Of a stretch of DNA of 64,000 nucleotides, positions 11,642 to 23,483 are shown piece after piece; position 1 is the stretch's first letter, and every line of letters begins with the position of its first letter. The notes under the pieces were generated by a model, which was given only the letters and a program-made list of their open reading frames with translations, was not told where the DNA came from and did no database searches. Source of the DNA: Pseudoscleropodium purum (Eukaryota > Streptophyta > Bryopsida > Hypnales > Brachytheciaceae); assembly GCA_963969395.1 (NCBI GenBank), contig OZ017795.1, positions 11,284,001 through 11,348,000 of the forward strand, in the 5' to 3' direction. A program made the translations under genes and the position numbers.

Positions 11642-12674
11642 CCTGCAACTCATCTGTGAAACCTAGTAACCCTTGTTCCGAAAGTGGCCATACGTGGCAG
11701 TATCAAACCAAAGCAGAATCGAACCTTGATGAAATACTAGGAAGAGCATCTCCACCAGTGTGGCAAAACTTATTCGAATCAAGTCGGTGGGGTGAACCGC
11801 CCCCCTCACTTGTCCCCCGGGGGAAAATGCTGAAATTTCTTATTTGATGTGCATGATAAAAATTTGAAAATTTTGAATTCATATTTGCTAGTGAAGGTCC
11901 CAAAATAGCTGGGAGAGGTGTAGAAGATAAATAAATACAAAATAGGGGAATGACTTTGGAAGGATGAGCGAGGGGTTTGTTCACCTTGACTTGTATCAAG
12001 TGAACAACCATTTGTTTAGAGTGGTAGTTGATTCAGTTTTCCAAACCATCTTGTATATCATTATATTAATCCTACAAGGATGGGCTAGATTATTGTGGAA
12101 ATCATTTTTTGGGGTGCTATGTGAATCATATGTTTCAAAAAACCCAAAAACACTCATTGGAGGTCAAGCCATTTTGGAAGACCTGCTTTTTTCAAAGAAG
12201 ATTTGATGGATGAACATCTGTATATAGAAGGATTCTTTGTCATCTATGGCACACACTTTTAGGCCACTGCATCTTTATAGGGTTAACCCTTAAACAACAA
12301 CCCCACTCCTAAAAGTTTGGTTTTTAGGAAATCTACAAGAAAACTTCTTGAACTTTCAACTACCTAAGAATTTCTTCGTATGATTCTCTCAGTCTTCACA
12401 AGATGCAACTATCAATTTAATTCTTGGAGTTTTGAATCACAATTGGAATTTGTAGTTTGTACATTAGAAAGTTTGATAAAAAAAATTAATAGTAGTTTTT
12501 GAGGTTGCCCTTGGCCTTGTGATCTAGATTTCGCCATCTCACAAAACCCAGGGAAATAGTATAGAGGTTCTTGAAATTTTGGGAATGGTCAAATAGTCTA
12601 ACGTATTGTAGCTAAAGTCACTTGTTTTCTAGAATAAAAAGGAATTTAATATGAAATATCATATAATTCTTAAT

Positions 12675-14655
12675 AAACAATTTATCTTATACACTCTTAT
12701 ACCCAAAGGAATAATTTGTTGGCCAGTCCATTAAATAATGCTATTGGACGCATGAGTGCTGTCTCAGTCCTGCCTAGTATTCTAGGGGTATTTCAAAGAC
12801 AATTTGTCAGGTTATTCAACAATTTGTCATGCATGATCTAGACTTTTAAGTGCAACAATTTGCATATACATTTATATATAGTATATAGGTTCTTTAATTA
12901 CCATGAAGTTTTTACCATAACAATTTGTCCAGTCACTACTTAGCTAGCCAAATTACTAATTTTATATGAGTATCAAAACAGTCCCAATCCTCTACAACAA
13001 ATTGTCTCTATACTAATGCAGGGGGAATGAGTGTATAATGCAATTTCAGCTTCCAGCTTCTCTGCACATTTTCACAAATTGTCAAAACCAAACAATTAAT
13101 CTCAGACTGATTCTATGAGCTTACTGGTCCATAGTTATCCTTCATTCCACAGTCAAGGCAAATTGTTTTCAATGTCAGTTTCCGATCAAACAAATTGTCA
13201 CTACCCTACTCAACTTCTTGTGGCTTTTGACAATTAATTTATTAACAGATTATAAATTCCGATTTATATTATTTTATTAATTTACAATGTCAACACAAGT
13301 AGTGAACAAATTGTCTCATCACAACACAAGAAAACTCTTTCATATCAACTTGTATAATTTTTCTACATATTTCAAAAAGACAGTTCATGTTCAATTCCAT
13401 AGTTCATTTATTCATAATAATTTTAGTTTTCATTCATATTCCAATAACAATTTAATTTTATCGACAATTCGTCAAAGATAAAATTATTTTGCATCAAAAC
13501 AAACATTCAACAATTTGTTTCACATTGACATGTTACATTATCAAAACAGTTTTGAATAAATTATTCAATTGCATTGTATCATACAAATTGCCATTTAGGA
13601 ATTTTTAAATTAATAATTCATAATCAAAAATATAATAATTATTAATTAAAGCGATTCTTAATTTCCTCACTTCAGTTTTTATAATGATAAATTAATTACT
13701 ATCATTCTACTGATTTCAATTAACCAAAAAATTGATCACTGCATATTCAATCAATTTACAAACAATTCGTCGGAATCTACATTACCAAACAGGAGACTCG
13801 ATGAACAAGTTGTTTCGTACTCAATCTGGACTGCCGCTCCATTCACTTGTCCTCGCTGCTGCCTCCGAACAAATTGTCTTGCGATTCTTTCTCTGTCCGC
13901 ATCGTTATTAATTCACTCACATATTCACTCAGACAAATTGTTCTCTAAATTCTCACTGGATTATTGATATGTCGACTTAGATCCACTCACTGAGAATTCA
14001 CTCAACAACTTGACAATTTGTTTTAAAATCACACATACAATAAACACAATTTTCCCCCATCACTACTATTGAGCCTCAAACAAATTGTTTATAACAACTC
14101 AGTCATTCCAAATTTCCAATCACTGAAAAATTCACAATTGCAATTACACCATTCTTTCACAAATTCACAATCAAGAAATCCAATCACTGGATACAAATTT
14201 CACACAACAATATAAAGCCCAATTCAAACTCTCACAAAGTAGTCCACCTGGACTTTCCTTTCAACAACAAATTGTCTCTCTCAAAATTCACAATCTCCAC
14301 AACAGTATTCCAATCACTGGACATACAAGAGACTCAAGTGAATGAGTACAAAGACAAATGTATACAAAATTATATTAACAAAGCACATCCTATGCTGAAA
14401 CAGACAAATTGTTTACAAAATTACGCTACTGAAGACCGAGAGAGTGGGGGCAAAGAAAGACAGATTGTTCAAGACTATACTATCTCAAACGGTACCAAAC
14501 CACAAATTGAAATCGCTTCCAAGACAACTTGTCCTACTTCATATCTTGCCTATTACATCCTTTAAAGTCTAAAGTCAATTTGTCTATCTTTTTCTACAAA
14601 ATGTGAAACTGTACTTACAAATTGTCTTTGTTTACACTATAAAAGACAAATTGAC
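12675..14655. repeat. Tract of recurrent ACAAATTGTC / ACAATTTGTC motifs
   Basis: A 10-bp word that is nearly its own reverse complement recurs across about 2 kb. Exact ACAAATTGTC or ACAATTTGTC starts at 12799, 12819, 12920, 12997, 13074, 13190, 13306, 13869, 14267 and 14617; near matches lie at about 12853, 13158, 13464, 13509, 13582, 13760, 13804, 13933, 14010, 14080, 14404, 14459, 14523, 14573 and 14646. Spacing is irregular, often 60-80 bp. A second word, CCAATCACTG, recurs at about 14116, 14178 and 14309. The + strand is poor in G. The sequence between motifs does not repeat, so this is neither an ordinary satellite nor a CRISPR array. No gene is visible. Confidence 0.7.
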
Positions 14656-15010
14656 TGAAAAACCAAAAAATTGCAAGACTACAGGCCTTAAAGAGGGTGG
14701 AAGCTCATAATTGATTGGTCATTTAAACAAACTACATGATGCCCGTATAAGAAAGATTTTGAAATACAACTTTGGGAAAACTTCTTAGGACCTCAATGTC
14801 TTTCAATGAGTAAATCCTAATAAAATTTCACATTTAGACAACCATAATTCTCTTAAACTCTTTTCTATATACAATGCAAAGAATTATGTTCCTTTTTATT
14901 TTTTGTGAATTCAATTATTAGACCTTTTAGATAACTCGATGAAGCATGTCCACTTGAAACAACTAGAAAGACTCAACCAACTTCAAGATCATAATGTTTG
15001 AACTTTTCAC

Positions 15011-15877
15011 TTTATCCCCTAAAGGCCTAAAGGTCTTCAACTATGTTTTTGCCAAAAACGCTCCAAAACTGTCATTTCTACTACAAGTACTAAATTTTAG
15101 AAAAAAAACATTTCTAGACACATGTAACTATAGGATCTTGTAGTAAGCTAGTTTGAGAAGATCCAAAAAAAAATCAGAAATTTCCACTATTTAGATTGCA
15201 GGATTTTAACGTTTAAATTGACAAAAATCCTTTTTTGGCCCTATGAAAAATAGGGCAGCTATACTTTATAAGGTCGCATTTGTATGAAAAAATATCCAAA
15301 ATGGTGGTTCTTCTTTGAATTCATTCTTCAAGGTAAGTTGGTTGTATGCTTGAAAAAAATTTAGATCATTTGAAATTGTACAACATACAAGAAAAAAATA
15401 GTAAATAGAAAGAAGTAGAGAATGATTTGAAATATTAAATTGTTAGCAATTTATTTATAAAATTGAAAAATGCCAATCCCAATGATTGTAATGTTATAGT
15501 AAAAAATATACATCCAATGATTATATTTTTTACATAAAATATTAACAATTGCTTAAGTTAAATAAAAGACTTCAAAATTTATTTTAGAGTAGAAAATCTA
15601 TAATTGCCTCCAAACTAAAATTCCTCATAACTTTCATTTCATTAATCAAAATGGAATGATTTAAAGCTTTCTAGGTATATATAAATCTAGAAAACCAATT
15701 TTAAATTTGGTTTCATCCAAAAGTAATTTTTTGGGTAATTTTTTTGAACAATCAAGCTTGAAAACTATTCCTCGTCTCCATATTGTGTGAAAATTTCAAA
15801 GAATTTTTTTTTATTTGTAGTGAGTTGTCCAAATCATTGAGTTGCCAAAAAATGTAGTTTAGTACTTTAAAGGTTAA
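15011..15877 (+). mobile_element. TIR-family element, copy B
   Basis: Begins TTTATCCCCTAAAGGCC and ends CTTTAAAGGTTAAA, approximate inverted repeats of the TTTAACCCCTAAA type. The interior is collinear with copy F (60486-61492): TCCAAAACTGTCATTTCTA, GATCTTGTAGTA, AAGGTCGCATTTGTATGAAA, GAATTCATTCTTC, TTGTACAACATACAAGAAAA, GCCAATCCCAATG, CTCATAACTTTCAT and AAAGCTTT. It has an uninterrupted sequence at the point where copy A carries its nested insertion. There is no transposase. Confidence 0.75.
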
Positions 15878-17494
15878 AACTATCAAGTACATAGAGGTAC
15901 TAGATGTTAATTAAGAAAAACAAAATTACTAATAGGTTTATCATGGTGTATAATTATTTTAAATCTATCAATGAGAATGTTTTAGCTTGTCGAATAAATT
16001 TTGTAAATTTTTTTTCATAATTGTAAGAGTTGTATTCAAAATAGGTTTTAGATGTTATTTTTCTCTTCTAATTGTCTACAAAACAAAACTCTCCATACCT
16101 TTTACTTCATCCATAATTAGTTATGGTATAAATCAAAGTTTCACTTCTATCTATAGACCTATTACATGCAATAATTTTTTAATAATTAAAAATTTAATTA
16201 ATTGCCTAAAAATATTAAAAAATAATCAAACCTTTAGAACTTTTGCAATATTTGATTGAAATTTCATGACACAAGTCATATCCTTAAAAAGCTACATGAA
16301 AGTCTTCACTTTATAAATGAAAAACAATGTGAAGCTACTAGGACCCACTTAAAATCAACAAAGACCAAAATAATCTTCAAATGCCTTTTAGGACTAACTT
16401 CCAATTCAACATTAGATAATAATGTACAATACAAAGATTGTCATGTGAAATGTGTGGCGTGAATTTCTCACTAGCTCTAACATTGTAGAATCAATGGCCT
16501 TGATGGAAATTGAAGTGTCATGGAGAATCTTGGAGCCCAATGGACCTTGGTTGAAGATTTAAGCCTTGGTTTAGGTGTTGATAGTGCTTTTGGCATCTTG
16601 GTTGGGGACCTCATTTGGCTATGTCCTTCTTATGGTGTTTGGGAGATTCATATTTTTCAAGTTGAGTCTCCCATGTGATAAAGTGAGAGGCTTTTGCTTT
16701 GAAATTCCATCCTAACATGTATACATTCTTCATTCAGGAATGATGTAGACTTGACTTTTGTGGTACTTGTAAGTTTTTTCTAGTTTTTCTAGGAACTTTT
16801 TATCACCATTTATTAGTGAAGGGTTGGTTGTAAAACCACTTGCTACACATGGTGTATTTGTGTCATGGGTGTTTATTTTCTTTATTTGCTATGGGTGGTG
16901 CCCATGTTAGTGTATGACGATAGGATATATTTTTTCATTTTGATCATTACTTGTAGGATTTGCCAAGATTATGATATACATCATAATCATCTAGCATTTT
17001 CCCTATGACCTTGATATTTACCATTGGTCATGAATTGTTAAGTCTCGATGTGGTTAGATTGCTAGCCAATTATGAGGCTTATTATTGACTATTGACATGC
17101 TATCTCTCATGTTGGCACCATGTAAGATTGGTACAATGTATTTGCGCACAATAAGATATTCAAAACATTGTTGAAGATTAAAAAATATAGGCTCAAAACA
17201 AGGGATCATCTTTTATAAGCTAAGGCAATTAGGCCACTTCAACCTTTAGAAGAACTTTCTTTCCTACATATTTGGGCTCTTTTATATATATTTAAACTAC
17301 TTTATTACAAATGGAGAATATTGCCATAAACCAAATACAAATGTTTTAGGGTTTCAAATAGAAAAGAATCTCTATCATTTGTTATTCTACAATATTATTT
17401 ATAGAAGAAAAAAGGTTAACTTTCAAGATTGGCAGAAATCGCTTATTTATTGTAGCGAAAGAGAATCAAAAGGCAAAGCCCAAGCATTAATTGC
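15878..17494. other. AT-rich intergenic DNA, no gene seen
   Basis: Several AT-rich frames of 60-90 codons (such as 15987-16259) show no motif, no coding-like composition and no splice logic. I see no repeat partner in the window. Confidence 0.5.
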
Positions 17495-18271
17495 CACTAC
17501 ATTAGAAGAAAATGAGAGATTTTGCAACTATAATGTGTAGCTCATTTTATAGTTGCATAAGACATTTACAACTAGGTGACAATTTAGAGCCCATAGTTGC
17601 AATGAACAAGTTGCATTAGTTATAGTCTAGTTGCAGTTTTTTTTGTCATCCAATAGCATGTGAAGAACTTCATCAATGTTTACAACTTGTAGATTTTAAA
17701 ATATTAATCTCAATGATTTGTAGATTTCAAAATTTCATATCTACCCTCTTTCTAGGTTTTAAAATTTCAAATCTATATTCTTCCTAGATTTCAAAAATTC
17801 AACTTCATTGATTTAAAAACTTTCTTGAATTTTAATTATTATTTTTATTTCTATAGATTGTAGAAATCTTATAATTCTATCAAAAAAGTTCATTGTATAA
17901 GACTATAACTTACAAGTCTTATATGTTCAATCTAACAATACTCTTTGTGATTGATATGGGACAATTGATATAAGACAAATGGGAATGAACTTTGAAAGCA
18001 ATTAAGAAACAATTAAATAACAACTAAAAAACAACTAGTGTGTGATTAGAAAGCAACTAGGAAACAACTATGGTCATTTTAAAGTTGCATGTATAGGACA
18101 CTAGTTGTTTCTTAGCTTTGCAACTAAAACAATGTATCAATGTTGTAAAACAACGACATATAAACAATTACATTAGATTTGGTGCTAATAGAGAGAATTA
18201 GAGTCACATGATAGTTATAGGACACTAGTTGCATAGTAGTCGGTTGTACCAAATATGTTTTTCTTCTAGTG
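17495..18271. mobile_element. Non-autonomous CACTA-like element
   Basis: The left end is CACTACATTAGAAGAAAA; the right end on the minus strand is CACTAGAAGAAAAAC, so both begin CACTA and share AGAAGAAAA. Flanking trinucleotides are TGC and TGT, a near-match to the 3-bp duplication of CACTA transposons. Both ends are crowded with subterminal words GCAACTA/ACAACTAG and their complement TAGTTGC (for example about 17524, 17567, 17600, 17632, 18005, 18034, 18050, 18110, 18220), as CACTA transposase-binding regions are. The middle has no transposase frame. Confidence 0.65.
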
Positions 18272-18911
18272 TGTGCATTTTTAATTGAAAATTTCCTAGT
18301 ATTCAAGATATTGATGTGTGTATATATATAAAATGAAGCCTTGAAGGGACCATAGGTTCTTATGATATTCATGTGGCATGATAAATTGGCTAATTTCTTG
18401 TCCTTAGATGGTGTGGCAATGTTGTCATCTTATATAGGTCTTTTAGTGCTAAGGTAATCACATTTGAAATCCACCAAATAAAAATTTCAACATACTTCTT
18501 ATAATTATATAGAATTTTTAGTAGGATCTTGTTGGTAGTTAAAAAGAAATTCTAGCTATTATTTTAGAAGTATTTTTTGGAGATTGTATGAATAAACTAT
18601 GGAATTTCAAAGATTTGAAAGTAGATGTTTCTAAAATTGAATCTAGATTGTTATAAATAGTGGGAATACATTTTAGGCAAGAATCTGTAAGTTTTAGAAA
18701 GGGGTCACTTTTATGGTCCTTCAAATGGCTTTTTGTACTACCAATTTAAAGGTTCGAAGGTACAAAATGAAATCCCTTGCCCCTTGTTGATAAGCACGTC
18801 ACTATCATGGACCCTTTGAATTCCAATGATTGCCACACTATGTAAACTCTTTAGTGAGCCCTTCAAAAGAAAATATTAAACAAAATATTACCATGATTGC
18901 ATGTTGATTCT

Positions 18912-19027
18912 GTTTCATTATAGAGTTGGTCCTATTGCCTTTGTCTGTTTCTCTTTCTTGGAATGAAGTGTTTCATTGTAGAGTTGGTCTTGTTGCCTTT
19001 GTCCGTCTCTCTTTCTTGGAATGAAAT
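18912..19027. repeat. 58-bp tandem duplication
   Basis: Two adjacent units (18912-18969, 18970-19027), each starting GTTTCATT-TAGAGTTGGT and ending TTTCTTGGAATGAA, with a handful of substitutions. Confidence 0.9.
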
Positions 19028-19453
19028 GTCATGGTCTTTTGTATAAGGCAACGATTATCATACATGCCTCAAATACCAATCATTTTCTATGGCCCAAATT
19101 CAAAGGGCCATAGGAATCAAAGGGAATGCTCTCAAGGGTTGTTTTTTGAGTGATTTTTCTCTAAAAAGCAATGAATTTTTTTTCAAAGAATATTTTAGTG
19201 GGATATTCTTGCTTTCAAAGTGTATGAAATAGAAAAATACTTTCAAATCTTGGCATGATAATGCTCTGTTTTGGATGAATGTACACTATTTTGAATTAAT
19301 AAATGATTAGTACTTAAATATATATACATTTTGTAGGTTTCATCCATTTCTGTGGATGTAAATAGCTTCCTCACTACAATCAAGATTGCTTTCTACATTG
19401 CCTATAAGTCCCCCATTCCCCCCAAATAGACTAGGCCAAGCTGGTTCTTGGCC

Positions 19454-20001
19454 CTAAGAACCTGTTCGCATGGGGGGCCTGACTAGAGATGGAACTTTGG
19501 GCACCAAACTACGAGGTCTAGTCCAGTTCAAATTGAGCTTTTAGATCATGGCTTTTTTTTGGACTAGAGTCCCCCTTGTTGGCTTTATTTTAGAGGTCAG
19601 TTTTTGGAGGGATGAAGCTAGAGAGGTCAGATTTGTAACAATCTGGTGATATTTCACCAAAAACAAAGCCCTGTTCCAGATGTGGACCAGACCTCCAAAT
19701 AAAATGTCCACCTTTTTCTCAATATTTGAAAGTAAGTGACATCTGACAACCAATTAACGAGGCAAGCCAAAAGACAAGTCTTGAGATAGGTGAGACAATT
19801 CTTGAAATAGAAAAATACTTTAAGATAAATAGTAAGTCCGGTTGATGGGATGGAGAGTGGGCTTGCGAGCCCTACAATCAAGGATGGTAGAGAGAGGTCG
19901 GGACCGGAGCTCCACATCGGAAATCAAGTTCACAACCGACCATGCGAACCCCTCAACCTGCGAACAGATCGGGTCGGGTCCCCCCATGCGAACAGCCCCT
20001 A
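19454..20001. mobile_element. TIR element directly upstream of the ATL gene
   Basis: Left end CTAAGAACCTGTTCGCATGG with GGGGCC following; right end on the minus strand TTAGGGGCTGTTCGCATGGG with GGGACC following. The shared core CTGTTCGCATGGGGGG is identical in both arms. Ends of this kind resemble hAT elements, but I could not match an 8-bp target duplication, so the class is tentative. The interior has no transposase. It abuts the GC-rich 5' region of the ATL gene and could contribute promoter sequence. Confidence 0.6.
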
Positions 20002-20900
20002 ACAATCCGCCCAAAGGTCTTCGGGCTGTGATGCGTGGTCGTGGTTGTCGTCGTCGTCGTGACGACGCTCGTCACTCGTCGCGCTCCTTTTCCTTTCTCC
20101 TTCGCCGTGGCAGCCCCTCCGAAGCTTCTTTTCGGATCCCCCTCGAGGCCAGGACCCCGCCTTTCCTGGCCCGCCTCGCCGTCCCCCACTCCCCCACCAG
20201 CCAACCAGCCCAGCCGGCAGGCTGACTTTTCGCTGGCCAAGACTCCGCATCTGACTGGCGCCCGAGTCCTCCGTCCAAGCCTCCAAGCCTAGCTGATCAG
20301 ACACTCCTAAAAGTCCCAATCCACCCATCACTCCATCACTACGATCGTCAGGGTTATTATTAGCTCGCTCATTTGACGCTAGCTCCGTGGCGAGCCATGC
20401 CCAGCTTGGGTGATGTCGGTACAGAGCGGGGATTCCCTGGTGGATTGCTTCTTCACAAGCTCAGGCGGGTTCCTCATTGGTGAGAGGAAACAGACCAGGA
20501 AGGGACCCAGTCCATGGGACGGACACACGGACGGAAGGATTCCTCATCCCTGGCCCTGCAAGGAAGGAACGACTTGGGCGTCACCTCAGGTAGCCAGGAC
20601 CGATCAGCATTCACAGGGACGCGGAAGGAGCTGGTTTTGTCGGCATTGGAGGTCCACGCGATCGACGTCCGAGAGTTTTATTTTGAAGGTTATATCAGCG
20701 TGTCCCAAATTTCGTCATTCGGTGTTCGGTCGCGGCGACGGGGGGGTGAAGTCTAGATTTTGAATTCGGGTTTGATGTAGGGATCGATCTAGATATCTAG
20801 AAGCTACGAGTGGAGAAGTGGGGTGCGTGGAGGTGCGCAATATTGATTTGTGAGCGGAGACTGGATTTGGATTTGTGGTGAGGTTTTAGGGGGATTGGGG
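20002..20900 (+). promoter_or_regulatory. GC-rich 5' region / probable promoter and leader of the ATL gene
   Basis: Base composition switches sharply here from AT-rich to CpG-rich. It includes a GTCGTC run with complementary GACGAC (20044-20066). Open frames on both strands (for example 20410-20763 +) look like composition artefacts or upstream frames, since none shows a protein motif. No clear TATA box was found, so initiation may be dispersed. The exact transcript start cannot be told from sequence. Confidence 0.45.
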
Positions 20901-22046
20901 ATGGCGGCTCCGTCGAATTGTGGGTCTTCGGGTACGGCGGATTGTGCGTCGTTATCCGACCCGCCTTACAACAGCTTTCAGCCACCCCCGAACACATACG
21001 TGGTGAACAGCAAGATTATGGTGGTGGCTGTGGCGGTGCTGTTCGCGGTGGTCGTGTTCATTCTTTGTCTCCACGTCTACGCGAAGTGGTTCTGGCGCCA
21101 CCAGGGCGCTCTGGGCGCGACGGACGGTACCTTGCGGACTGTTTCCTGGCGACGCCGCCGTCGCGCGGCGAATCCCGACCTGGGCAGTAACACCAATCCG
21201 AACACCATCATCAACAACCCTCTCGCGGTGCAGAGTGTGGGCCTGGAGAAGTCCGTGATCGCGGCGCTGCCCACGTTCGAATTCGACTCCAAGGTGGGCG
21301 CTCTCGAGTGCGCGGTGTGTCTGGAGGAGTTTGAGGACGGGGAGAAGGGCCGCACGTTACCAAAATGCGGCCACCATTTCCATTTGGATTGCGTCGACAT
21401 GTGGCTCCAGTCGCACTCGACGTGCCCGCTCTGCCGCGCCAGCGTCCGCCCCGAGGAGGAGAAAGGCGCCGCAGCCGAGCCCCTGCCGCACGTCCCCGAC
21501 GCGCCCGTCATCGGCGATGTGCACGCGCCATTCATGGCCGCGATGCGCGCGTCGCGAAGGCACCAACGAAGCCGCAACGCGTCATCTCAAGCAGGTGTCA
21601 TCCCCAGCCACAGTCTCCCAATGGAGAATCCGCCAACTGAATCTTCAGAAACAAGTGAGCCCGATCACGAAACTCCCACCACGCCGTCCATCCCCGTGGT
21701 GGATCCCAAGGCGCTGGCGCTACAGTACGAAACTCCCGCTACGGGGATCCCTGCTAACGTGCTCTTCTGGGGCAACCAGACGCCGGGAGCGCAACCGAGC
21801 GCGTCGCAGCAACTTCCCATTCGAGCGCCTTTCCAAGTGACGATCGACATTCCGGGCGGATCATCCCAAAGCGCCGGCGTCGTCATGTCGCCCATGGCGC
21901 GTGCATCGGCAAGTTTCAGAAGATTGTTGAGTCGCGGCAAGAGTGTGGTGTCGCCGCAGGAAGATGGACACGACGAGGGCGGCCCTTCTACGTCTCCTCA
22001 CCGCCAAATGCCGCCATCGCCACCACCTCCAAATCATGCTTCATGA
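20901..22046 (+). CDS. ATL-family RING-H2 E3 ubiquitin ligase (intronless)
   Basis: A 381-residue protein that should transfer ubiquitin from an E2 enzyme to target proteins at a membrane. In order: a short polar N-terminus; one hydrophobic segment, about residues 39-59 (signal anchor); a basic stretch WRRRRR at 83-88; the ATL 'GLD' box as GLEKSVIAALPTFEF (114-128); and a RING-H2 finger at 137-178. The finger spacing is C-x2-C-x15-C-x1-H-x2-H-x2-C-x10-C-x2-C, with the DMWL tryptophan and CPLC expected for E2 contact. The C-terminal 200 residues are Pro/Ser-rich and probably disordered. I chose the ATG at 20901; an in-frame ATG at 20850 would add 17 residues unlike the family start. Lack of introns and high GC are usual for ATL genes. 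Family assignment is firm; the substrate is unknown. Confidence 0.95.
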   Translation: MAAPSNCGSSGTADCASLSDPPYNSFQPPPNTYVVNSKIMVVAVAVLFAVVVFILCLHVYAKWFWRHQGALGATDGTLRTVSWRRRRRAANPDLGSNTNPNTIINNPLAVQSVGLEKSVIAALPTFEFDSKVGALECAVCLEEFEDGEKGRTLPKCGHHFHLDCVDMWLQSHSTCPLCRASVRPEEEKGAAAEPLPHVPDAPVIGDVHAPFMAAMRASRRHQRSRNASSQAGVIPSHSLPMENPPTESSETSEPDHETPTTPSIPVVDPKALALQYETPATGIPANVLFWGNQTPGAQPSASQQLPIRAPFQVTIDIPGGSSQSAGVVMSPMARASASFRRLLSRGKSVVSPQEDGHDEGGPSTSPHRQMPPSPPPPNHAS

Positions 22047-22402
22047 TTTCGTAAGCTCTCTGAATCCATTTCCATTTCCTCTTCCGCGACACCAACAATC
22101 AGAATGTCAAGTGCACTGTTTGCACTTGGAAACCCTAATCCAATCCCTGCCAGGGAAACGCATCGGCAGTGGCGTTTGAAGCGAGTTTGAATTCCGAGGC
22201 GGGGGTTTAGGGTTGGATGATGGAGGTGCTGTATATTGGCAGTGTAAGATAGCGCTAGATGTGCAATTCATCACCAGCAATTAACCTTCAGCAATCTTTG
22301 GCGCTCAAGATGTTTGTAATATAGAGCTGATACGGAGCGCAACTGACTTGCGTCTGTAGGTTTGATGCATCAGAGCTGGAGTCAGTGGCCACTAGAGTTG
22401 TA

Positions 22403-22408
22403 AATAAA
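22403..22408 (+). promoter_or_regulatory. Candidate polyadenylation signal of the ATL gene
   Basis: AATAAA lies 357 bp after the ATL stop codon, in the local context TTGTAAATAAACG, followed by T-rich TTTGTATTGTA. Position and context are plausible; nothing proves use. Confidence 0.45.
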
Positions 22409-23413
22409 CGGAAACACCATTTGTATTGTACACCATTTAAACATATTTATCTTCTTCTGATTCCCAATTTTGAGCTTGTTTCTTGGTGGTGACACATGTC
22501 CGCCCAACTGGGCTAGAAATTGGTCTAGTGGTGACTTAGCAGACTCCTGAGGTTATAACAAGAGATGATGTTGTGTATTGGTCCACTGGATGGGTGCCAG
22601 AAGGGTACTGGAAATGAGTCGGGGCTTACAGGTTGCATGGAGCAGATTGTGAGGCTATGGAGCCTCGCTGCAGTTGTGTTGGTTCATATGTTTTTTGATA
22701 GTTGTCGGTGCAACATCTCACTTGGCATATGAGAAGCGTTGGAGCCATAGTGCAGTAACTTAAGTTACTGGAATACTGGAATACTGGAAGCTTGGATGGC
22801 TTTGTTCCAGAAATTATAGCAGCCAGAGGTTGCAGGAAATTATGTTCAGGAACTGGAATATACAGATTTGTGGAAGAGAGGAAGATCTGGTCAGTAGAAG
22901 TCATCAGCTTCAGAGCTTGTTGTTCCAAGTACCAAACTTCGTCTGCTCAGAGTTTGTGTGTCTACATTATGATTGTCTGATCGACTTCCTGGAGACGTCC
23001 TTGGCAAATCTGAGAGTGGTAGAAGATCAATATTCCTAGTCTTGGGAGAAGATGCACTTCATAATAATGGCACGGTGGCGGAGGGGTTCTGCAGTCTCAC
23101 TGGGTTGTTTGTATCTCACAATTCTTCCTGGCAATTAATTTCGTCTTTCACCTTCCACTGTACTGTACTGTAGTGGATATCAGATGAGGCCTTGATGTCT
23201 GTTTTGCCAGTGAAAGTATCTGGAATAGCATCTGGTGCTTCAGTTCGTAATTGCGGTATCGGTTTGCACTACTGCAGCTTTGAGAGCTCTCACTGACCAA
23301 AAGTTTGTGAGCACGGATTATCCAACATTGCAAATTTGCAACAAAAATTTCAGAGTTTACAATGTAAAAAAAAGAACTCGTCTTGTTATAGGGTTGTCTC
23401 TGGACCTGACCTT

Positions 23414-23483
23414 GTTTTTGTTTTTTGTTTTTTGTTTATTTGTTTATTTGTTTTTGTTCTTGACACAAATGAAACGGAAAGCT
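23414..23483 (-). mobile_element. LINE 3'-end fragment with long T-rich (poly-A) tail
   Basis: A T-rich run with TTTTTTG and TTTATTTG units (23414-23458) is followed by ACACAAATGAAACGGAAA, the complement of the LINE terminus. On the minus strand this reads terminus then A-rich tail. ACCTTG occurs just before the tail and again at about 23498 and may be the target duplication. Confidence 0.45.

Noticed and set aside
14272..14565. 97-codon plus frame inside the motif tract
   Set aside because: It starts with TTG, and its translated repeats reflect the DNA motif rather than a protein family.
12675..14655. CRISPR-like reading of the ACAAATTGTC tract
   Set aside because: Repeats are only about 10 bp, spacing is irregular, both orientations occur, and the DNA is plant nuclear.
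20410..20763. 117-codon plus frame upstream of the ATL gene
   Set aside because: No motif, and it overlaps other frames in a GC-rich leader. It is treated as 5' region.
21077..21577. 166-codon minus frame and other long frames antisense or out of phase to the ATL gene
   Set aside because: They are shadows caused by the GC-rich codons of the ATL coding sequence.
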